The position numbers and the translations under genes are program-made. Below the pieces are notes generated by a model. It was not told where the DNA came from and did not search any database. It saw only the letters and a list, made by a program, of their open reading frames with translations. A stretch of 64,000 nucleotides of DNA, from positions 1 to 64,000 of the forward strand of contig NZ_SSSQ01000013.1 of NCBI RefSeq assembly GCF_009469765.1, given 5' to 3'. Origin of the DNA: Dechloromonas hortensis (lineage in GTDB: Bacteria; Pseudomonadota; Gammaproteobacteria; Burkholderiales; Rhodocyclaceae). Of the stretch, positions 28,365 through 37,578 are shown one piece after another (position 1 is the stretch's first letter; every line of letters begins with the position of its first letter).

Positions 28365-30938
28365 ATGGACGTTTCCCGCATTCGCGCCCTGCGCGGCCCC
28401 AACCTGTGGAGCCGGCATACCGCCATTCAGGCCATCGTCACCTGTGAAGGTGGCGAGGTCGCCATTTCAGACCTGCCTAACTTCGAAGCCCGCCTGCGCG
28501 AGCGCTTCCCGGAACTGGGCGACCTGATTCCCTCCGACCACCTCGACACCGTGTCGATGGCCCATGCTCTTGAATTCGCCGCCCTGGGCCTGCAGGCCCA
28601 GGCCGGCTGCCCGGTCACATTCAGCCGCACGGCACAAACCGTTGACCAGGGCGTGTACCAGGTTGTCGTCGAATACACCGAAGAGGATGTCGGCCGTCTC
28701 GCCTTCGAACGCGCCGAACAACTGTGCCAGGCTGCGCTGAACGATACCGCCTTCGATCTCGAAGGAACCCTGAAGGAACTGCGCGACCTCGATGAGGATA
28801 TACGTCTCGGCCCCTCAACCGGCGCCATCGTTTCGGCCGCCGTTGCCCGTGGCATTCCGTATCGCCGGCTGACCCAGGGCAGCCTGGTCCAGTTTGGCTG
28901 GGGCAGCAAGCAGAAGCGCATTCAGGCCGCCGAAACCAGCCTGACCAGCGCCATTGGCGAATCGATCGCCCAGGACAAGGAACTGACCAAGAAACTGCTG
29001 CACGCCGCCGGCGTCGCAGTGCCCTACGGCCGCCCGGTCGAGGACGAGGACGATGCCTGGGTCGCCGCCCAGGAAGTCGGCCTGCCGGTCGTCGTCAAGC
29101 CGCAGGATGGCAATCAAGGCAAGGGCATTTCGGTCAATCTGACGACCGAGGAACAGGTCCGCCGCGCCTACCGCGTCGCCATCGAGTTCCGCGACGACAT
29201 CATGGTCGAGAAATTCCTGCCCGGCCACGACTGGCGCCTGCTGGTCATTGGCGACAAGTTGATTGCTGCCGCCCGGCGTGACCCGCCGCTGGTCATCGGC
29301 GACGGCACGCACACGATTCGCCAGCTGGTTGACATCGTCAACAGCGACCCGCGCCGCTCTGACGGTCATGCCACCTCGCTAACCAAGATCCGCTTCGACG
29401 AAATCGCCCTTGCCCGCCTCGCCGAGCAAGGCTATGACGCCGATGCAGTGCCACCGCGTGGCGTCCGCGTCGTCCTGCGCAACAACGCCAACCTGTCCAC
29501 CGGCGGCACGGCCACCGACGTCACTGACGACGTCCATCCCGAACTGGCCGCCGCCGCCGTCGCTGCCGCGCAAACCGTCGGCCTCGACATCGCCGGCATC
29601 GACGTTGTCTGCGACACCATGCACAAGCCGCTCGAAGAGCAGGGCGGCGGCATCGTCGAAGTGAACGCCGCCCCCGGCCTGCGCATGCATCTGGCCCCCT
29701 CCTTCGGCAAGGGCCGCGCCGTCGGCGAAGCCATCGTCGGCATGATGTTCCCGGACGGCGACAATGCCCGTATCCCGGTGGTTGCGATCGCCGGCACCAA
29801 TGGCAAGACGACGACCAGCCGCCTGATCGGCCGCATTTTCGAGGCCAACGGCCTGCGCGTCGGCATGACCAGCACCGACGGTGTCTATATCGAAGGCCGG
29901 CGTACCGACGACGGCGACTGTTCCGGTCCGCGCAGCGCCCGCAACGTGCTGATGCACCCGGACGTCGATGCCGCGGTTTTCGAAACAGCGCGCGGCGGCG
30001 TATTACGCGAGGGCCTCGGCTTCGACATGTGCGATGTCGCGGTGATTACCAACATCGGCATCGGCGACCACCTTGGCCTCAACTACATCACGACTGTCGA
30101 CGAACTGGCCGTGGTCAAGCGCGTCATCGTCGAAAACGTCGCGCCGAACGGCACCGCCGTACTCAATGCGGCCGACCCGGTGGTGGCGGCGATGGCCCAT
30201 CATTGCCAGGGCGAGATCATCTTCTTCGCCCGCGACCGGGCCAACCCGGTACTGGCCACCCACCGTGCCCAGGGCAAACGGGTCGTCTATGTCGAGCGTG
30301 ATGCCATCATCTGCAGCGAAGGCCGCAAGAAGCACCGTATTGCCCTGGCCAACGTGCCACTGACCCGCAATGGCACGATTGGTTTCCAGGTCGAGAATGC
30401 GATGGCAGCCACCGCCACTGGCTGGGCCCTCGGCTACGACTGGGAAATCATCGAACGCGCCCTGGCTAGCTTCGTCAGCGATGCAGCGACCGCCCCTGGC
30501 CGCTTCAATGTCTTCGACTACAAGGGTGCGACGCTGATCGCAGACTACGGCCACAACCCGGATGCCATCCAGGCACTGGTTGGTGCCATCAACAACATGC
30601 CAGCCGTACGCCGCTCGGTTGTCATCAGCGGCGCCGGCGACCGGCGCGATGATGATATTCGCCAGCAAACCGAAATCCTCGGTGAAGCTTTCGACGATGT
30701 CATTCTCTATCAGGACGCCTGCCAGCGTGGCCGGGAAGACGGTGAAGTCATCGCCCTGCTTCGCGAAGGCCTGGCCAATGCCAGCCGCACCAAGCAGATC
30801 GACGCCATCACCGGCGAATTCATCGCCATCGATACCGCGCTGGCCCGCCTGCAACCGGGTGACCTCTGCCTGATCCTGATCGATCAGGTGGAAGAAGCGC
30901 TGGCGCATATTGCCGGACGCATCGCCGAAGCCGGCTAA
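28365..30938 (+). CDS. cphA: Cyanophycin synthetase
   Basis: This 857-residue enzyme makes the Asp/Arg storage polymer cyanophycin with ATP. It has the N-terminal domain, an ATP-grasp domain (LPVVVKPQDGNQGKGI, EVNAAPGLRMHLAPS) adding Arg, and a full Mur-ligase half adding Asp, with an intact P-loop GTNGKTTT (477-484), FETARGGVLREGLGF and the C-terminal DYGHNPDA. It is of full family length. Together with the degenerate copy upstream it forms the polymer-making core. No cyanophycinase gene lies in the window. A strong terminator follows 22 bases after the stop. Confidence 0.97.
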   Translation: MDVSRIRALRGPNLWSRHTAIQAIVTCEGGEVAISDLPNFEARLRERFPELGDLIPSDHLDTVSMAHALEFAALGLQAQAGCPVTFSRTAQTVDQGVYQVVVEYTEEDVGRLAFERAEQLCQAALNDTAFDLEGTLKELRDLDEDIRLGPSTGAIVSAAVARGIPYRRLTQGSLVQFGWGSKQKRIQAAETSLTSAIGESIAQDKELTKKLLHAAGVAVPYGRPVEDEDDAWVAAQEVGLPVVVKPQDGNQGKGISVNLTTEEQVRRAYRVAIEFRDDIMVEKFLPGHDWRLLVIGDKLIAAARRDPPLVIGDGTHTIRQLVDIVNSDPRRSDGHATSLTKIRFDEIALARLAEQGYDADAVPPRGVRVVLRNNANLSTGGTATDVTDDVHPELAAAAVAAAQTVGLDIAGIDVVCDTMHKPLEEQGGGIVEVNAAPGLRMHLAPSFGKGRAVGEAIVGMMFPDGDNARIPVVAIAGTNGKTTTSRLIGRIFEANGLRVGMTSTDGVYIEGRRTDDGDCSGPRSARNVLMHPDVDAAVFETARGGVLREGLGFDMCDVAVITNIGIGDHLGLNYITTVDELAVVKRVIVENVAPNGTAVLNAADPVVAAMAHHCQGEIIFFARDRANPVLATHRAQGKRVVYVERDAIICSEGRKKHRIALANVPLTRNGTIGFQVENAMAATATGWALGYDWEIIERALASFVSDAATAPGRFNVFDYKGATLIADYGHNPDAIQALVGAINNMPAVRRSVVISGAGDRRDDDIRQQTEILGEAFDDVILYQDACQRGREDGEVIALLREGLANASRTKQIDAITGEFIAIDTALARLQPGDLCLILIDQVEEALAHIAGRIAEAG

Positions 30939-30959
30939 ACCCGAGACGTCGTTCCCCGC

Positions 30960-30985
30960 AAAAGCCCGGCCGATGCCGGGCTTTT
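30960..30985 (+). terminator. Rho-independent terminator of the cyanophycin operon
   Basis: AAAAGCCCGGC-CGAT-GCCGGGCTTTT, a perfect 11-base stem with a four-base loop, just after cphA. It insulates the operon from the histidine kinase downstream. Confidence 0.92.
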
Positions 30986-31109
30986 GCATTTCTGGACAGA
31001 TTCCACCCCACCGCTTCCCCCAAACGCCTGCCCTGGCGTTATCCTTGAACCGTTGGCAATCGCTTGAGTCTGATGACATTGAAATGTGTCAGCTTACCGG
31101 GGAAAAACC

Positions 31110-33848
31110 ATGATTAAGGGGGATGGCCGCCCAGTTCTGGAAGCACGGATCAGAATCGGGCTGGCGGACGAATTGCCGGTACTGTCGGCCAGCGACGGCA
31201 TGGAGGGCCTGCTCGGCTATCGTCCTGACGACTTTCTCGCATCCGGTATCACACTGCCGAGACTGATCCACCCGGACGATCTCGACATCGCCAAGAACCT
31301 GTTTTCCCGGGAAGCCCACGACACTTCGGGCACCTTCAATATCCGGCTCCGCCATGCCGATGGCCGTATCCGCTGTATTAAGGGGCACTATCAAAAGGAA
31401 GGTGCCAGCAAACACCCCTCCCCCACCCTCGATCTATTGCTGCAGGATGCGAAAAGCCTGGCCCGGCCACTTGGCCCCCAGGACATGATGGCGAATTTCC
31501 GCGCCATGATGGAAATCACCGACGATTACATCTACTTCAAGGACCGCAATCATGTGATGACCGGCGCCAGTCAAACCCTGGTGACGATCACTTCGCCCAG
31601 CGAGCACTGGGCCGACCTGCTCGGCCAGACCGATTACGACATCTTCCCGGAAGAGTTTGCCGATCACTACTACCGGCTGGAAAAGCAGATTTTCGCCGGC
31701 GCCGCGGTGGCCCATGAGATCCAGGAAACCCTGAGCAATGACGGCCGCAAGGGCTGGGTCGACAACCGAAAATACCCGATCAAGGATAACAATGGCGAAA
31801 TCATCGGCCTGTTCGGCATTGCGCGCGATATTACCGACAAGATACAGGTCGAACAGGCCTTGCGGCGCGAACGGCTAACGCTGCAACTGATTCTCGACGC
31901 CGCCCCGATCGGCATCTGGTTGCAAGAGGTGAGCGGCAAGCTGTCCTTCGTCAACAAGGCCTTTTGCGAGGCGATGGGGATAGCCGAAAGCCGCTTTCTG
32001 GCAGCGGCACATTACACCGACCTGATTCCCCCCGCCTTTCGCGAGCAATGCCTGGCCGCCGACCGCAAGGCACTGGCCGATCGGGAAATCAGCGTCACGC
32101 AGCAGCGACTGCCCTTCAGCGATGGCCAGATTCACGACTTGCGCGTCATCAAGGCGGTCAAATGTAATGAACACGGGCAGCCCGTCGCGCTGGTCAGCCT
32201 GAGCCTCGACATCACCGAGGAACTGAAGCAGGAACGCACGCTACGGGAGAGCGAGGAACGCTTCCGGGCCATTTTCGAACAGGTTCCGTCAATTTCGGTA
32301 CAGGGCTATGACCGAAACCGGCGCGTCATTTTTTGGAACAAGGCCAGCGAAACGCTCTACGGCTACAGCCGGGAGGAAGCGCTGGGCGCCTTGCTGGAAG
32401 ACCTGATCATTCCGGACGCCATGCGGGCCGAAGTCATTCGCCTGAGCTCGGCCTGGGCGGCCGGCGGCCCACCGATTCCGGCCAGCGAATTGACCCTGCG
32501 GCGCGCCGATGGCAGCCCGGTCGAGGTATTTTCCAGCCATGTCATGCTGCACGGCAGTCGTGGCGAGCCCGAAATGTATTGCATCGACATCGACATCAGC
32601 GAGCGCAAACGTGCCGAAATCGAACTTGACCGGCACCGCCATCACCTCGAGGATGTTGTCGCCGAGCGCACGGCCGAACTGGTCAAGGCCAAGGAGGCGG
32701 CCGAGACAGCCAATATCGCCAAGAGCGCCTTCCTGGCCAACATGTCGCACGAAATCCGGACGCCGCTGAACGCCATTGCCGGCATGGCCCACCTGATCCG
32801 GCGTAACGGACTTTCCCCCGAACAGCAGGAACGGATGGGCAAGTTGGAGGCAGCGAGTGAACATTTACTTGCCATCATCAATGCCATCCTTGAACTGTCG
32901 AAGATCGAAGCCGGCAAGTTCTCGCTGGAGGAAGTCCCGCTCAATGTTGAAGCCCTGCTCGAAAACGTCGCCTCGATCCTGCATGACCGGGCACAGGCCA
33001 AGCAACTGCGCCTGAGCATCGAAGCAGGCTCCCTGCCCAACTGCCTGCTCGGCGACCCGACGCGCCTGCAGCAGGCGCTGCTCAACTACGCGACCAATGC
33101 CATCAAATTCACCGACAGCGGCTATGTCAGCTTGCAGGCAAAACTGCTCAGCGAAACTGCCGACAGCGCCGTGGTGCATTTCGAAGTGGCCGATAGCGGC
33201 ATCGGCATTCCGGCCGACGTCATGCAACGCCTGTTCGCCGCCTTCGAGCAGGCCGACAACACGATGACCCGCAAATACGGCGGCACCGGTCTCGGCCTGG
33301 CCATCACCCGCAAGCTTGCCCAGTTGATGGGCGGCGATGCCGGAACGGAGAGCCGGCCGGGAATCGGCAGTTCGTTCTGGTTTACCGTAAGACTGAAAAA
33401 GGGTGGCGCTTTCAGCCCACTGCGGCCGGCCGTTCTGCTAACCGAAGCGGAAGCCGTCCTCAAGCATGACTATGCTGGCAGTCGCATCCTGCTCGCCGAG
33501 GACGAGCCGATCAATCGCGAGATCACGCTGACCCTGCTCGGCGAACTCGGCCTGCTCGTGGACTTTGCCGAAGACGGGATTGAAGCTTGCGAACGGGCCA
33601 GCCAGACCGACTACAAATTGATCCTGATGGACATGCAGATGCCGCGCCTGGATGGCCTGGCGGCCACCCGACAGATACGGGCCATGCCCCGCCACGCCGA
33701 CACCCCGATTGTCGCGATGACGGCCAATGCCTTCATTGAAGACAAGGTTCGCTGTTTCGAGGCGGGCATGAACGATTTCATCGCCAAGCCGGTCGAGCCC
33801 GAAGCGCTGTTCCTCTGCGTGCTGAAATGGCTGCGCTCGCCACGCTGA
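31110..33848 (+). CDS. Hybrid PAS-domain sensor histidine kinase with receiver
   Basis: A 912-residue soluble multi-sensor kinase. At least four PAS domains lie in tandem (about 12-110, 125-250, 255-375 and 380-500). The histidine-kinase core follows, with phospho-acceptor His547 in NMSHEIRTPLN and an ATPase domain (NYATNAIKFTD, GTGLGLAI), then a receiver with Asp841 in LILMDMQMPRLDG. No membrane segment is seen, so the signal is cytoplasmic, perhaps redox or energy related as usual for stacked PAS domains. There is no cognate regulator next to it. ATG 31110 is chosen because GGGGAA precedes it; a GTG eight codons earlier is possible. It lies between the cyanophycin and nir loci, but a link to either is not shown. 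Confidence 0.92.
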   Translation: MIKGDGRPVLEARIRIGLADELPVLSASDGMEGLLGYRPDDFLASGITLPRLIHPDDLDIAKNLFSREAHDTSGTFNIRLRHADGRIRCIKGHYQKEGASKHPSPTLDLLLQDAKSLARPLGPQDMMANFRAMMEITDDYIYFKDRNHVMTGASQTLVTITSPSEHWADLLGQTDYDIFPEEFADHYYRLEKQIFAGAAVAHEIQETLSNDGRKGWVDNRKYPIKDNNGEIIGLFGIARDITDKIQVEQALRRERLTLQLILDAAPIGIWLQEVSGKLSFVNKAFCEAMGIAESRFLAAAHYTDLIPPAFREQCLAADRKALADREISVTQQRLPFSDGQIHDLRVIKAVKCNEHGQPVALVSLSLDITEELKQERTLRESEERFRAIFEQVPSISVQGYDRNRRVIFWNKASETLYGYSREEALGALLEDLIIPDAMRAEVIRLSSAWAAGGPPIPASELTLRRADGSPVEVFSSHVMLHGSRGEPEMYCIDIDISERKRAEIELDRHRHHLEDVVAERTAELVKAKEAAETANIAKSAFLANMSHEIRTPLNAIAGMAHLIRRNGLSPEQQERMGKLEAASEHLLAIINAILELSKIEAGKFSLEEVPLNVEALLENVASILHDRAQAKQLRLSIEAGSLPNCLLGDPTRLQQALLNYATNAIKFTDSGYVSLQAKLLSETADSAVVHFEVADSGIGIPADVMQRLFAAFEQADNTMTRKYGGTGLGLAITRKLAQLMGGDAGTESRPGIGSSFWFTVRLKKGGAFSPLRPAVLLTEAEAVLKHDYAGSRILLAEDEPINREITLTLLGELGLLVDFAEDGIEACERASQTDYKLILMDMQMPRLDGLAATRQIRAMPRHADTPIVAMTANAFIEDKVRCFEAGMNDFIAKPVEPEALFLCVLKWLRSPR

Positions 33849-33860
33849 ACGGCTAGTGCC

Positions 33861-34334
33861 TCAGGCGCCGATCCGCAAACCGGTTTTCTTGAGGATTTTC
33901 GTCGAATAGAGGATATCGTTTGCCCGGCAGGCATCGCCGAGCAAACTGCGGATTTCACCGGCCTTGGCCGAGCACTCCTCGCGCGAACTGCCGTGCACCA
34001 TGGCAAACAGGTTGTAGGGCCAGGCTGGCAAGGCCCGCGGTCGACGGTAGCAATGAGTGACAAACGGCAGCGCTCCGATCTTCGCCCCCAGCGCGTCGAC
34101 CAGTTCGTCGGCGACATCCCACACGGTCATGCCGTTTGCCGTCCAGCCGATCGCATAATGATTGGGCACGGCACCGATCCGGCGGATGACGCCGCTGTCG
34201 ACCAGCGCCTGCAGCCGGCGCATGACCTCCTGGTCCGGCAAGCCAAGCTGTTCGCCAAGGGCATGGTAAGGCTCGCAGACCAGCGGCAGCCCACCCTGGG
34301 TGGCGACGATCAGCGCACGATCGATCTCATCCAT
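33861..34334 (-). CDS. nirH: NirH, siroheme decarboxylase subunit (Lrp/AsnC-like)
   Basis: This 157-residue protein has an N-terminal winged helix and a C-terminal Lrp-like domain. NirD, NirL, NirG and NirH together decarboxylate siroheme on the haem d1 pathway. It carries THCYRRPRALPAWPYNLF, the NirL/NirH version of the conserved site, in place of the HNYxREH version in NirD/NirG. The ATG overlaps the nirG stop by one base (TGATGG). It is the last gene of the nir operon and ends only 12 bases from the convergent histidine kinase gene. Confidence 0.88.
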   Translation of the reverse strand: MDEIDRALIVATQGGLPLVCEPYHALGEQLGLPDQEVMRRLQALVDSGVIRRIGAVPNHYAIGWTANGMTVWDVADELVDALGAKIGALPFVTHCYRRPRALPAWPYNLFAMVHGSSREECSAKAGEIRSLLGDACRANDILYSTKILKKTGLRIGA

Positions 34335-34792
34335 CAGACTCGAGCCTCCAGCTTCATTTCGACGAAGTATTCCTGTTCCTTCGGGAACGCGTAGACCGGC
34401 AGGCCAGTGTCCGCTTCGATGCGGGCCACCGCCTCGGCAATGCCGGCCGGCGTTTCGGTGGCCAGCACGAACCACATGTTAAGCGCGTGTTCACGCCGGT
34501 AATTGTGGGCGACTTGCGGCAAAGCATTGACCAACGCCGTCACCTCGTCATAGCGTGCCTCCGGAGCGGCCAGCGCGGCGAGCACGAAGGCGCCGCCCAT
34601 CCTTTCGATCTGATACATCGGGCCGAAACGGGTCAATACCTTGTCGTTGAGCAAAGCGCCGAGACGAACCAACAACTCGTCTTCGGTGATGCCGATCTTT
34701 GTTGCCAGCGCCGCGTAAGGGCGGGCACAGATCGGGAAGTCGCCCTGCATTTTGGCAATAATTTCGCGGTCGACCGCGTCAAGTTCACGCAT
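34334..34792 (-). CDS. nirG: NirG, siroheme decarboxylase subunit (Lrp/AsnC-like)
   Basis: This ~152-residue subunit has the HNYRREHALNMWFVLAT site typical of the NirD/NirG side, with His and Arg that in studied homologues act in siroheme decarboxylation. The ATG at 34792 is favoured because AGGGCGG lies upstream; a GTG at 34801 in frame is possible. It overlaps the nirDL stop, so translation is coupled. The name is by position and motif, since the four subunits are alike. Confidence 0.85.
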   Translation of the reverse strand: MRELDAVDREIIAKMQGDFPICARPYAALATKIGITEDELLVRLGALLNDKVLTRFGPMYQIERMGGAFVLAALAAPEARYDEVTALVNALPQVAHNYRREHALNMWFVLATETPAGIAEAVARIEADTGLPVYAFPKEQEYFVEMKLEARV

Positions 34793-35753
34793 AACGGGCA
34801 CCGCCCTGCTTGAAACGGGTCAGTGAAAACAGCACATCGTGGCCAAAGGTCTCCAGGCCATGCCGCTGGCGCAGTTCGGCAATCGTCGCCTCGACCTCGC
34901 TGCGTTCCCGGCCATGAATCATGCAGAACAGGTTGTACGGCCAGTCCGGCAGGCGGCGCGGCCGGCGGTAGCAGAGTGTGACCGCCGGCTCGCCGGCCAG
35001 GGCGCGGCCGATCTCGCTGACCTGTTCGTCGGGAAGGTCATGGACCAGCATCGCGTTGGCGGTGTAGCCGAGTTCATGGTGGCGGACGACGACACCGAAG
35101 CGCTTGATGTCGCCCTCATCCAGCCAGCGCCGGATGCGGTTCAAGACATCGGATTCGGAAGCGCCAATCCGCTCGGCAATCAGCGCAAAGGGCCGCATGA
35201 ACAGCGGTAGCCCTTCCTGCAGTACGGAAACCAGACGCCGCTCGGATTCGCCGATCGGTGCGGCCGGTTGCACCGGGCGGGCGGTCACGACATTCTTTTG
35301 CTTCTCGCCCTGCAGGCAGAAACCGAGGTCGATGTGAAACTCCTCTTCCAGCGGCAAGGCAAGCAGTGGGTAGCCGGCGGCCTTTTCGATGGCGCCCAGC
35401 GTCGCCTGCAGGCGTCCTTCGCTGCCGGCGGTAACGACGAACCACAGGTTGTAGCGATGTTCCCGCTCGTAGTTGTGATTGACTTCCGGGAAGCGGTTGA
35501 CCGCAGCCGCCACCATGGCCAGCTTCTGCGGCGGCACTGCCATCGCCGCCAGCGTCGAAGCACCGATCCGTTTGGGGGCGAAGACGGCGCCGACCCGCGA
35601 AATCTTGCCTTCGCGACGCAGCTTTTCCAGGCTGCCAAGCACGGCCTTTTCGGCTACACCCAGGCGGGCCGCCAGTTCGGCGAAAGGGGCCGGACAGAGC
35701 GGAAAGTCGCGCTGGAACTCGTTGAGCAGGCGGAATTCGAAGGTATCGTTCAT
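34785..35753 (-). CDS. nirD: NirDL fusion, siroheme decarboxylase
   Basis: This 322-residue protein is two Lrp/AsnC-like units in one chain. Residues ~1-150 are NirD-like (NHNYEREHRYNLWFVVTA) and ~170-322 are NirL-like (LCYRRPRRLPDWPYNLF), joined by a linker around 152-168 (NVVTARPVQPAAPIGES). Such fusions are known from several denitrifiers. It brings together both halves of the decarboxylase active site in one polypeptide. It is coupled to nirF upstream and to nirG downstream. Confidence 0.9.
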   Translation of the reverse strand: MNDTFEFRLLNEFQRDFPLCPAPFAELAARLGVAEKAVLGSLEKLRREGKISRVGAVFAPKRIGASTLAAMAVPPQKLAMVAAAVNRFPEVNHNYEREHRYNLWFVVTAGSEGRLQATLGAIEKAAGYPLLALPLEEEFHIDLGFCLQGEKQKNVVTARPVQPAAPIGESERRLVSVLQEGLPLFMRPFALIAERIGASESDVLNRIRRWLDEGDIKRFGVVVRHHELGYTANAMLVHDLPDEQVSEIGRALAGEPAVTLCYRRPRRLPDWPYNLFCMIHGRERSEVEATIAELRQRHGLETFGHDVLFSLTRFKQGGARYA

Positions 35754-36925
35754 CAGAAACCGATGCGCGCGGCGCGAGTCGTGAAAAAGATGCCGGAAGG
35801 ACTATCGGCGGCGATCTCGCCCTGTTTGCTGAAGTTCATCGTGTTGTAGATCAGCACCTTGTTGTCGTCGCGCGCCGAGAGCCAGACATTTTCGCCGCGC
35901 GGCGCAAATTCCATGTGCAGGATGCCCTTGCCCGGCTCAAAGGCATGCACCACTTTGCCGGCCAGCGTATCGATGACGTCCATCTTGCCGTTGTCGGGGA
36001 AGGCGAAATTGACCCACACCTGGCGGCCGTCCGGGCGCGCCATGACGAAGACCGGCTGGCCGCGCACCGGAATGCGGCCAACTTCCTTCCAGGTCGCGAC
36101 ATCGACAACCAGCACTTCGTGGCGACCGATCGCCGGCAGGTAGGCTTTGCCCTGCGCCACCGACCAGCCGCGCAAGTGCGGCATCTTGAAGACCGGCAAC
36201 TTTTCCTCGCCACGGCCATAATTTTCGAGAATCTTGCGCGCACCCTTTTCCGGCTGCCAGAGGTCAAGCATGGCGACGCCGTCCTCGCCGAACAGGCCGG
36301 CCAGGAAGTAACGACCATCCGGTGTCACCAAGCCATCGTAAGGCTGCTTGCCGGCAGGATAGCGCTGCGTGGTCGGCTGTTTCGGCTGGCTGAAATCGGT
36401 CACCCAGATCTCGCCGCCCTCGAACAGCGCATAGGCGAATTTGTTGCCCGGCACGTCGGCCAAGCCGACCACCTTGGAGAACTTGCCCGGGGCGTATTCG
36501 GCCGGCACTTCAGACAACAGTTCGAGCGTCTCGGCATCGAAGGCCTTGATGCCGCCCGGCGCGTAGTTCTGGGCGACGACGATGCGGCCATCCTGCGAAA
36601 TCGAGCCGCCGATGGCGTTGCCGGACTGGATGACGCGCTTGACGATCTTTGCTTCCAGCAGGTCGATCTTGGTCAGTCCGCCATCGCGGCCGAAGATGAA
36701 GGCATAGCGGCCGTCCCGCGAATAGACGGCGGAGGCATGCGAAAGGTCGCCCAGTCCTTCGATGCGGGCATAGGGTTGGCGAACGCTGGTATTGACCAGC
36801 GTGACATGGCCGCTGGCGCGCTCGATGACAAGGCCGAGATCGCCGGTGCCACGCAGTTGCGGGCCGGCACAGGCGTTCAGCAACAGGGCGAGCGACAAAC
36901 ACAGGAACAGGCGCATCGTTTTCAT
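35753..36925 (-). CDS. nirF: NirF, haem d1 biosynthesis lipoprotein
   Basis: This 390-residue periplasmic protein has a lipoprotein signal (lipobox LNAC, Cys19) and an eight-bladed cd1-like propeller without the cytochrome c domain. NirF acts late in haem d1 synthesis, probably binding the precursor. The start overlaps the nirC stop (ATGA), and the stop shares one base region with the nirDL start. Length and repeats (e.g. AYSRDGRYAF-like blades) match the family. Confidence 0.92.
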   Translation of the reverse strand: MKTMRLFLCLSLALLLNACAGPQLRGTGDLGLVIERASGHVTLVNTSVRQPYARIEGLGDLSHASAVYSRDGRYAFIFGRDGGLTKIDLLEAKIVKRVIQSGNAIGGSISQDGRIVVAQNYAPGGIKAFDAETLELLSEVPAEYAPGKFSKVVGLADVPGNKFAYALFEGGEIWVTDFSQPKQPTTQRYPAGKQPYDGLVTPDGRYFLAGLFGEDGVAMLDLWQPEKGARKILENYGRGEEKLPVFKMPHLRGWSVAQGKAYLPAIGRHEVLVVDVATWKEVGRIPVRGQPVFVMARPDGRQVWVNFAFPDNGKMDVIDTLAGKVVHAFEPGKGILHMEFAPRGENVWLSARDDNKVLIYNTMNFSKQGEIAADSPSGIFFTTRAARIGF

Positions 36926-37245
36926 TTGGGGAATTCGCTCATCAGTTTATCGACGATCCACGCCGCTTCGGCTTCGGACATGAATTGCTGCCACGGCGGC
37001 ATGGGTGTTCCCGGCCGGCCATAATAGATCGTTGCAGCCAGGCCTTCGGCCGGCTTGTCGCGCAGGTTGGCCGGCAGCAAGGCGGGACCGAGGCCGCCCT
37101 GCAGCGTCATGCCATGGCAGGAGCCGCAATCCTGGCGGACCAGATGGACCAGCTCCTTTTGCCGGGCCGGCGTCGGCTCGCTGGCCATTGCTGCGGTCGA
37201 CAGCAGGAAAAGGGCAAAAACCAGTTTATTCGACAACGATGACAC
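36922..37245 (-). CDS. nirC: NirC-like c-type cytochrome
   Basis: This 107-residue monohaem cytochrome has a signal peptide (LVFALFLLSTAAMA) and the haem site CGSCH with a Met ligand in GTPMPPW. NirC donates or accepts electrons in haem d1 maturation. The GTG at 37245 overlaps the cupredoxin gene by 20 bases; an alternative TTG lies three codons on. The position before nirF is the usual one. Confidence 0.85.
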   Translation of the reverse strand: MSSLSNKLVFALFLLSTAAMASEPTPARQKELVHLVRQDCGSCHGMTLQGGLGPALLPANLRDKPAEGLAATIYYGRPGTPMPPWQQFMSEAEAAWIVDKLMSEFPK

Positions 37246-37573
37246 CTTTCATCTCCGGATGCGGCCCGCAATGATAGAGGTAGCGCCCGGGCTGATTAAA
37301 TTGACGCAGCCAGCTTTCGTCCGGAAACAGCCGCTCGGACTCCCGGCCACCTTCGGCCGGGAAAAGTACGGAATGGCTGGTCCGCTTCTCGCGGTTGCTC
37401 CATTTGACGGTATCGCCGGTGCGGATCGTCAACTCGGCGGGGACAAACTGGTAGCCCTCGATCACCACATCGTGCGTCGTCTGCCCGAAGGCAGAAAAGG
37501 CAACGAGCGCCAGCAGGGCGGGCGCTCGTTTCAAGACAAGCCATCCGGTAAACAATGATGCGCCGGAGGGCAA
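37226..37573 (-). CDS. Plastocyanin-like cupredoxin in the nir operon
   Basis: This ~115-residue exported type I copper protein has a signal-like segment (APALLALVAFSAFG) and ligands His in RTSHSVLF, then Cys, His and Met in YHCGPHPEM. It is likely a periplasmic electron carrier, possibly feeding NirS or the NirC/NirF/NirN steps. Since no nirM cytochrome c551 gene is near, it may serve as the electron donor. The start is not settled: the frame begins with TTG right after the preceding stop, and internal TTG codons near the signal peptide are possible. Cupredoxins are not standard in nir operons. Confidence 0.78.
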   Translation of the reverse strand: MPSGASLFTGWLVLKRAPALLALVAFSAFGQTTHDVVIEGYQFVPAELTIRTGDTVKWSNREKRTSHSVLFPAEGGRESERLFPDESWLRQFNQPGRYLYHCGPHPEMKGVIVVE

Positions 37574-37578
37574 GGCAA

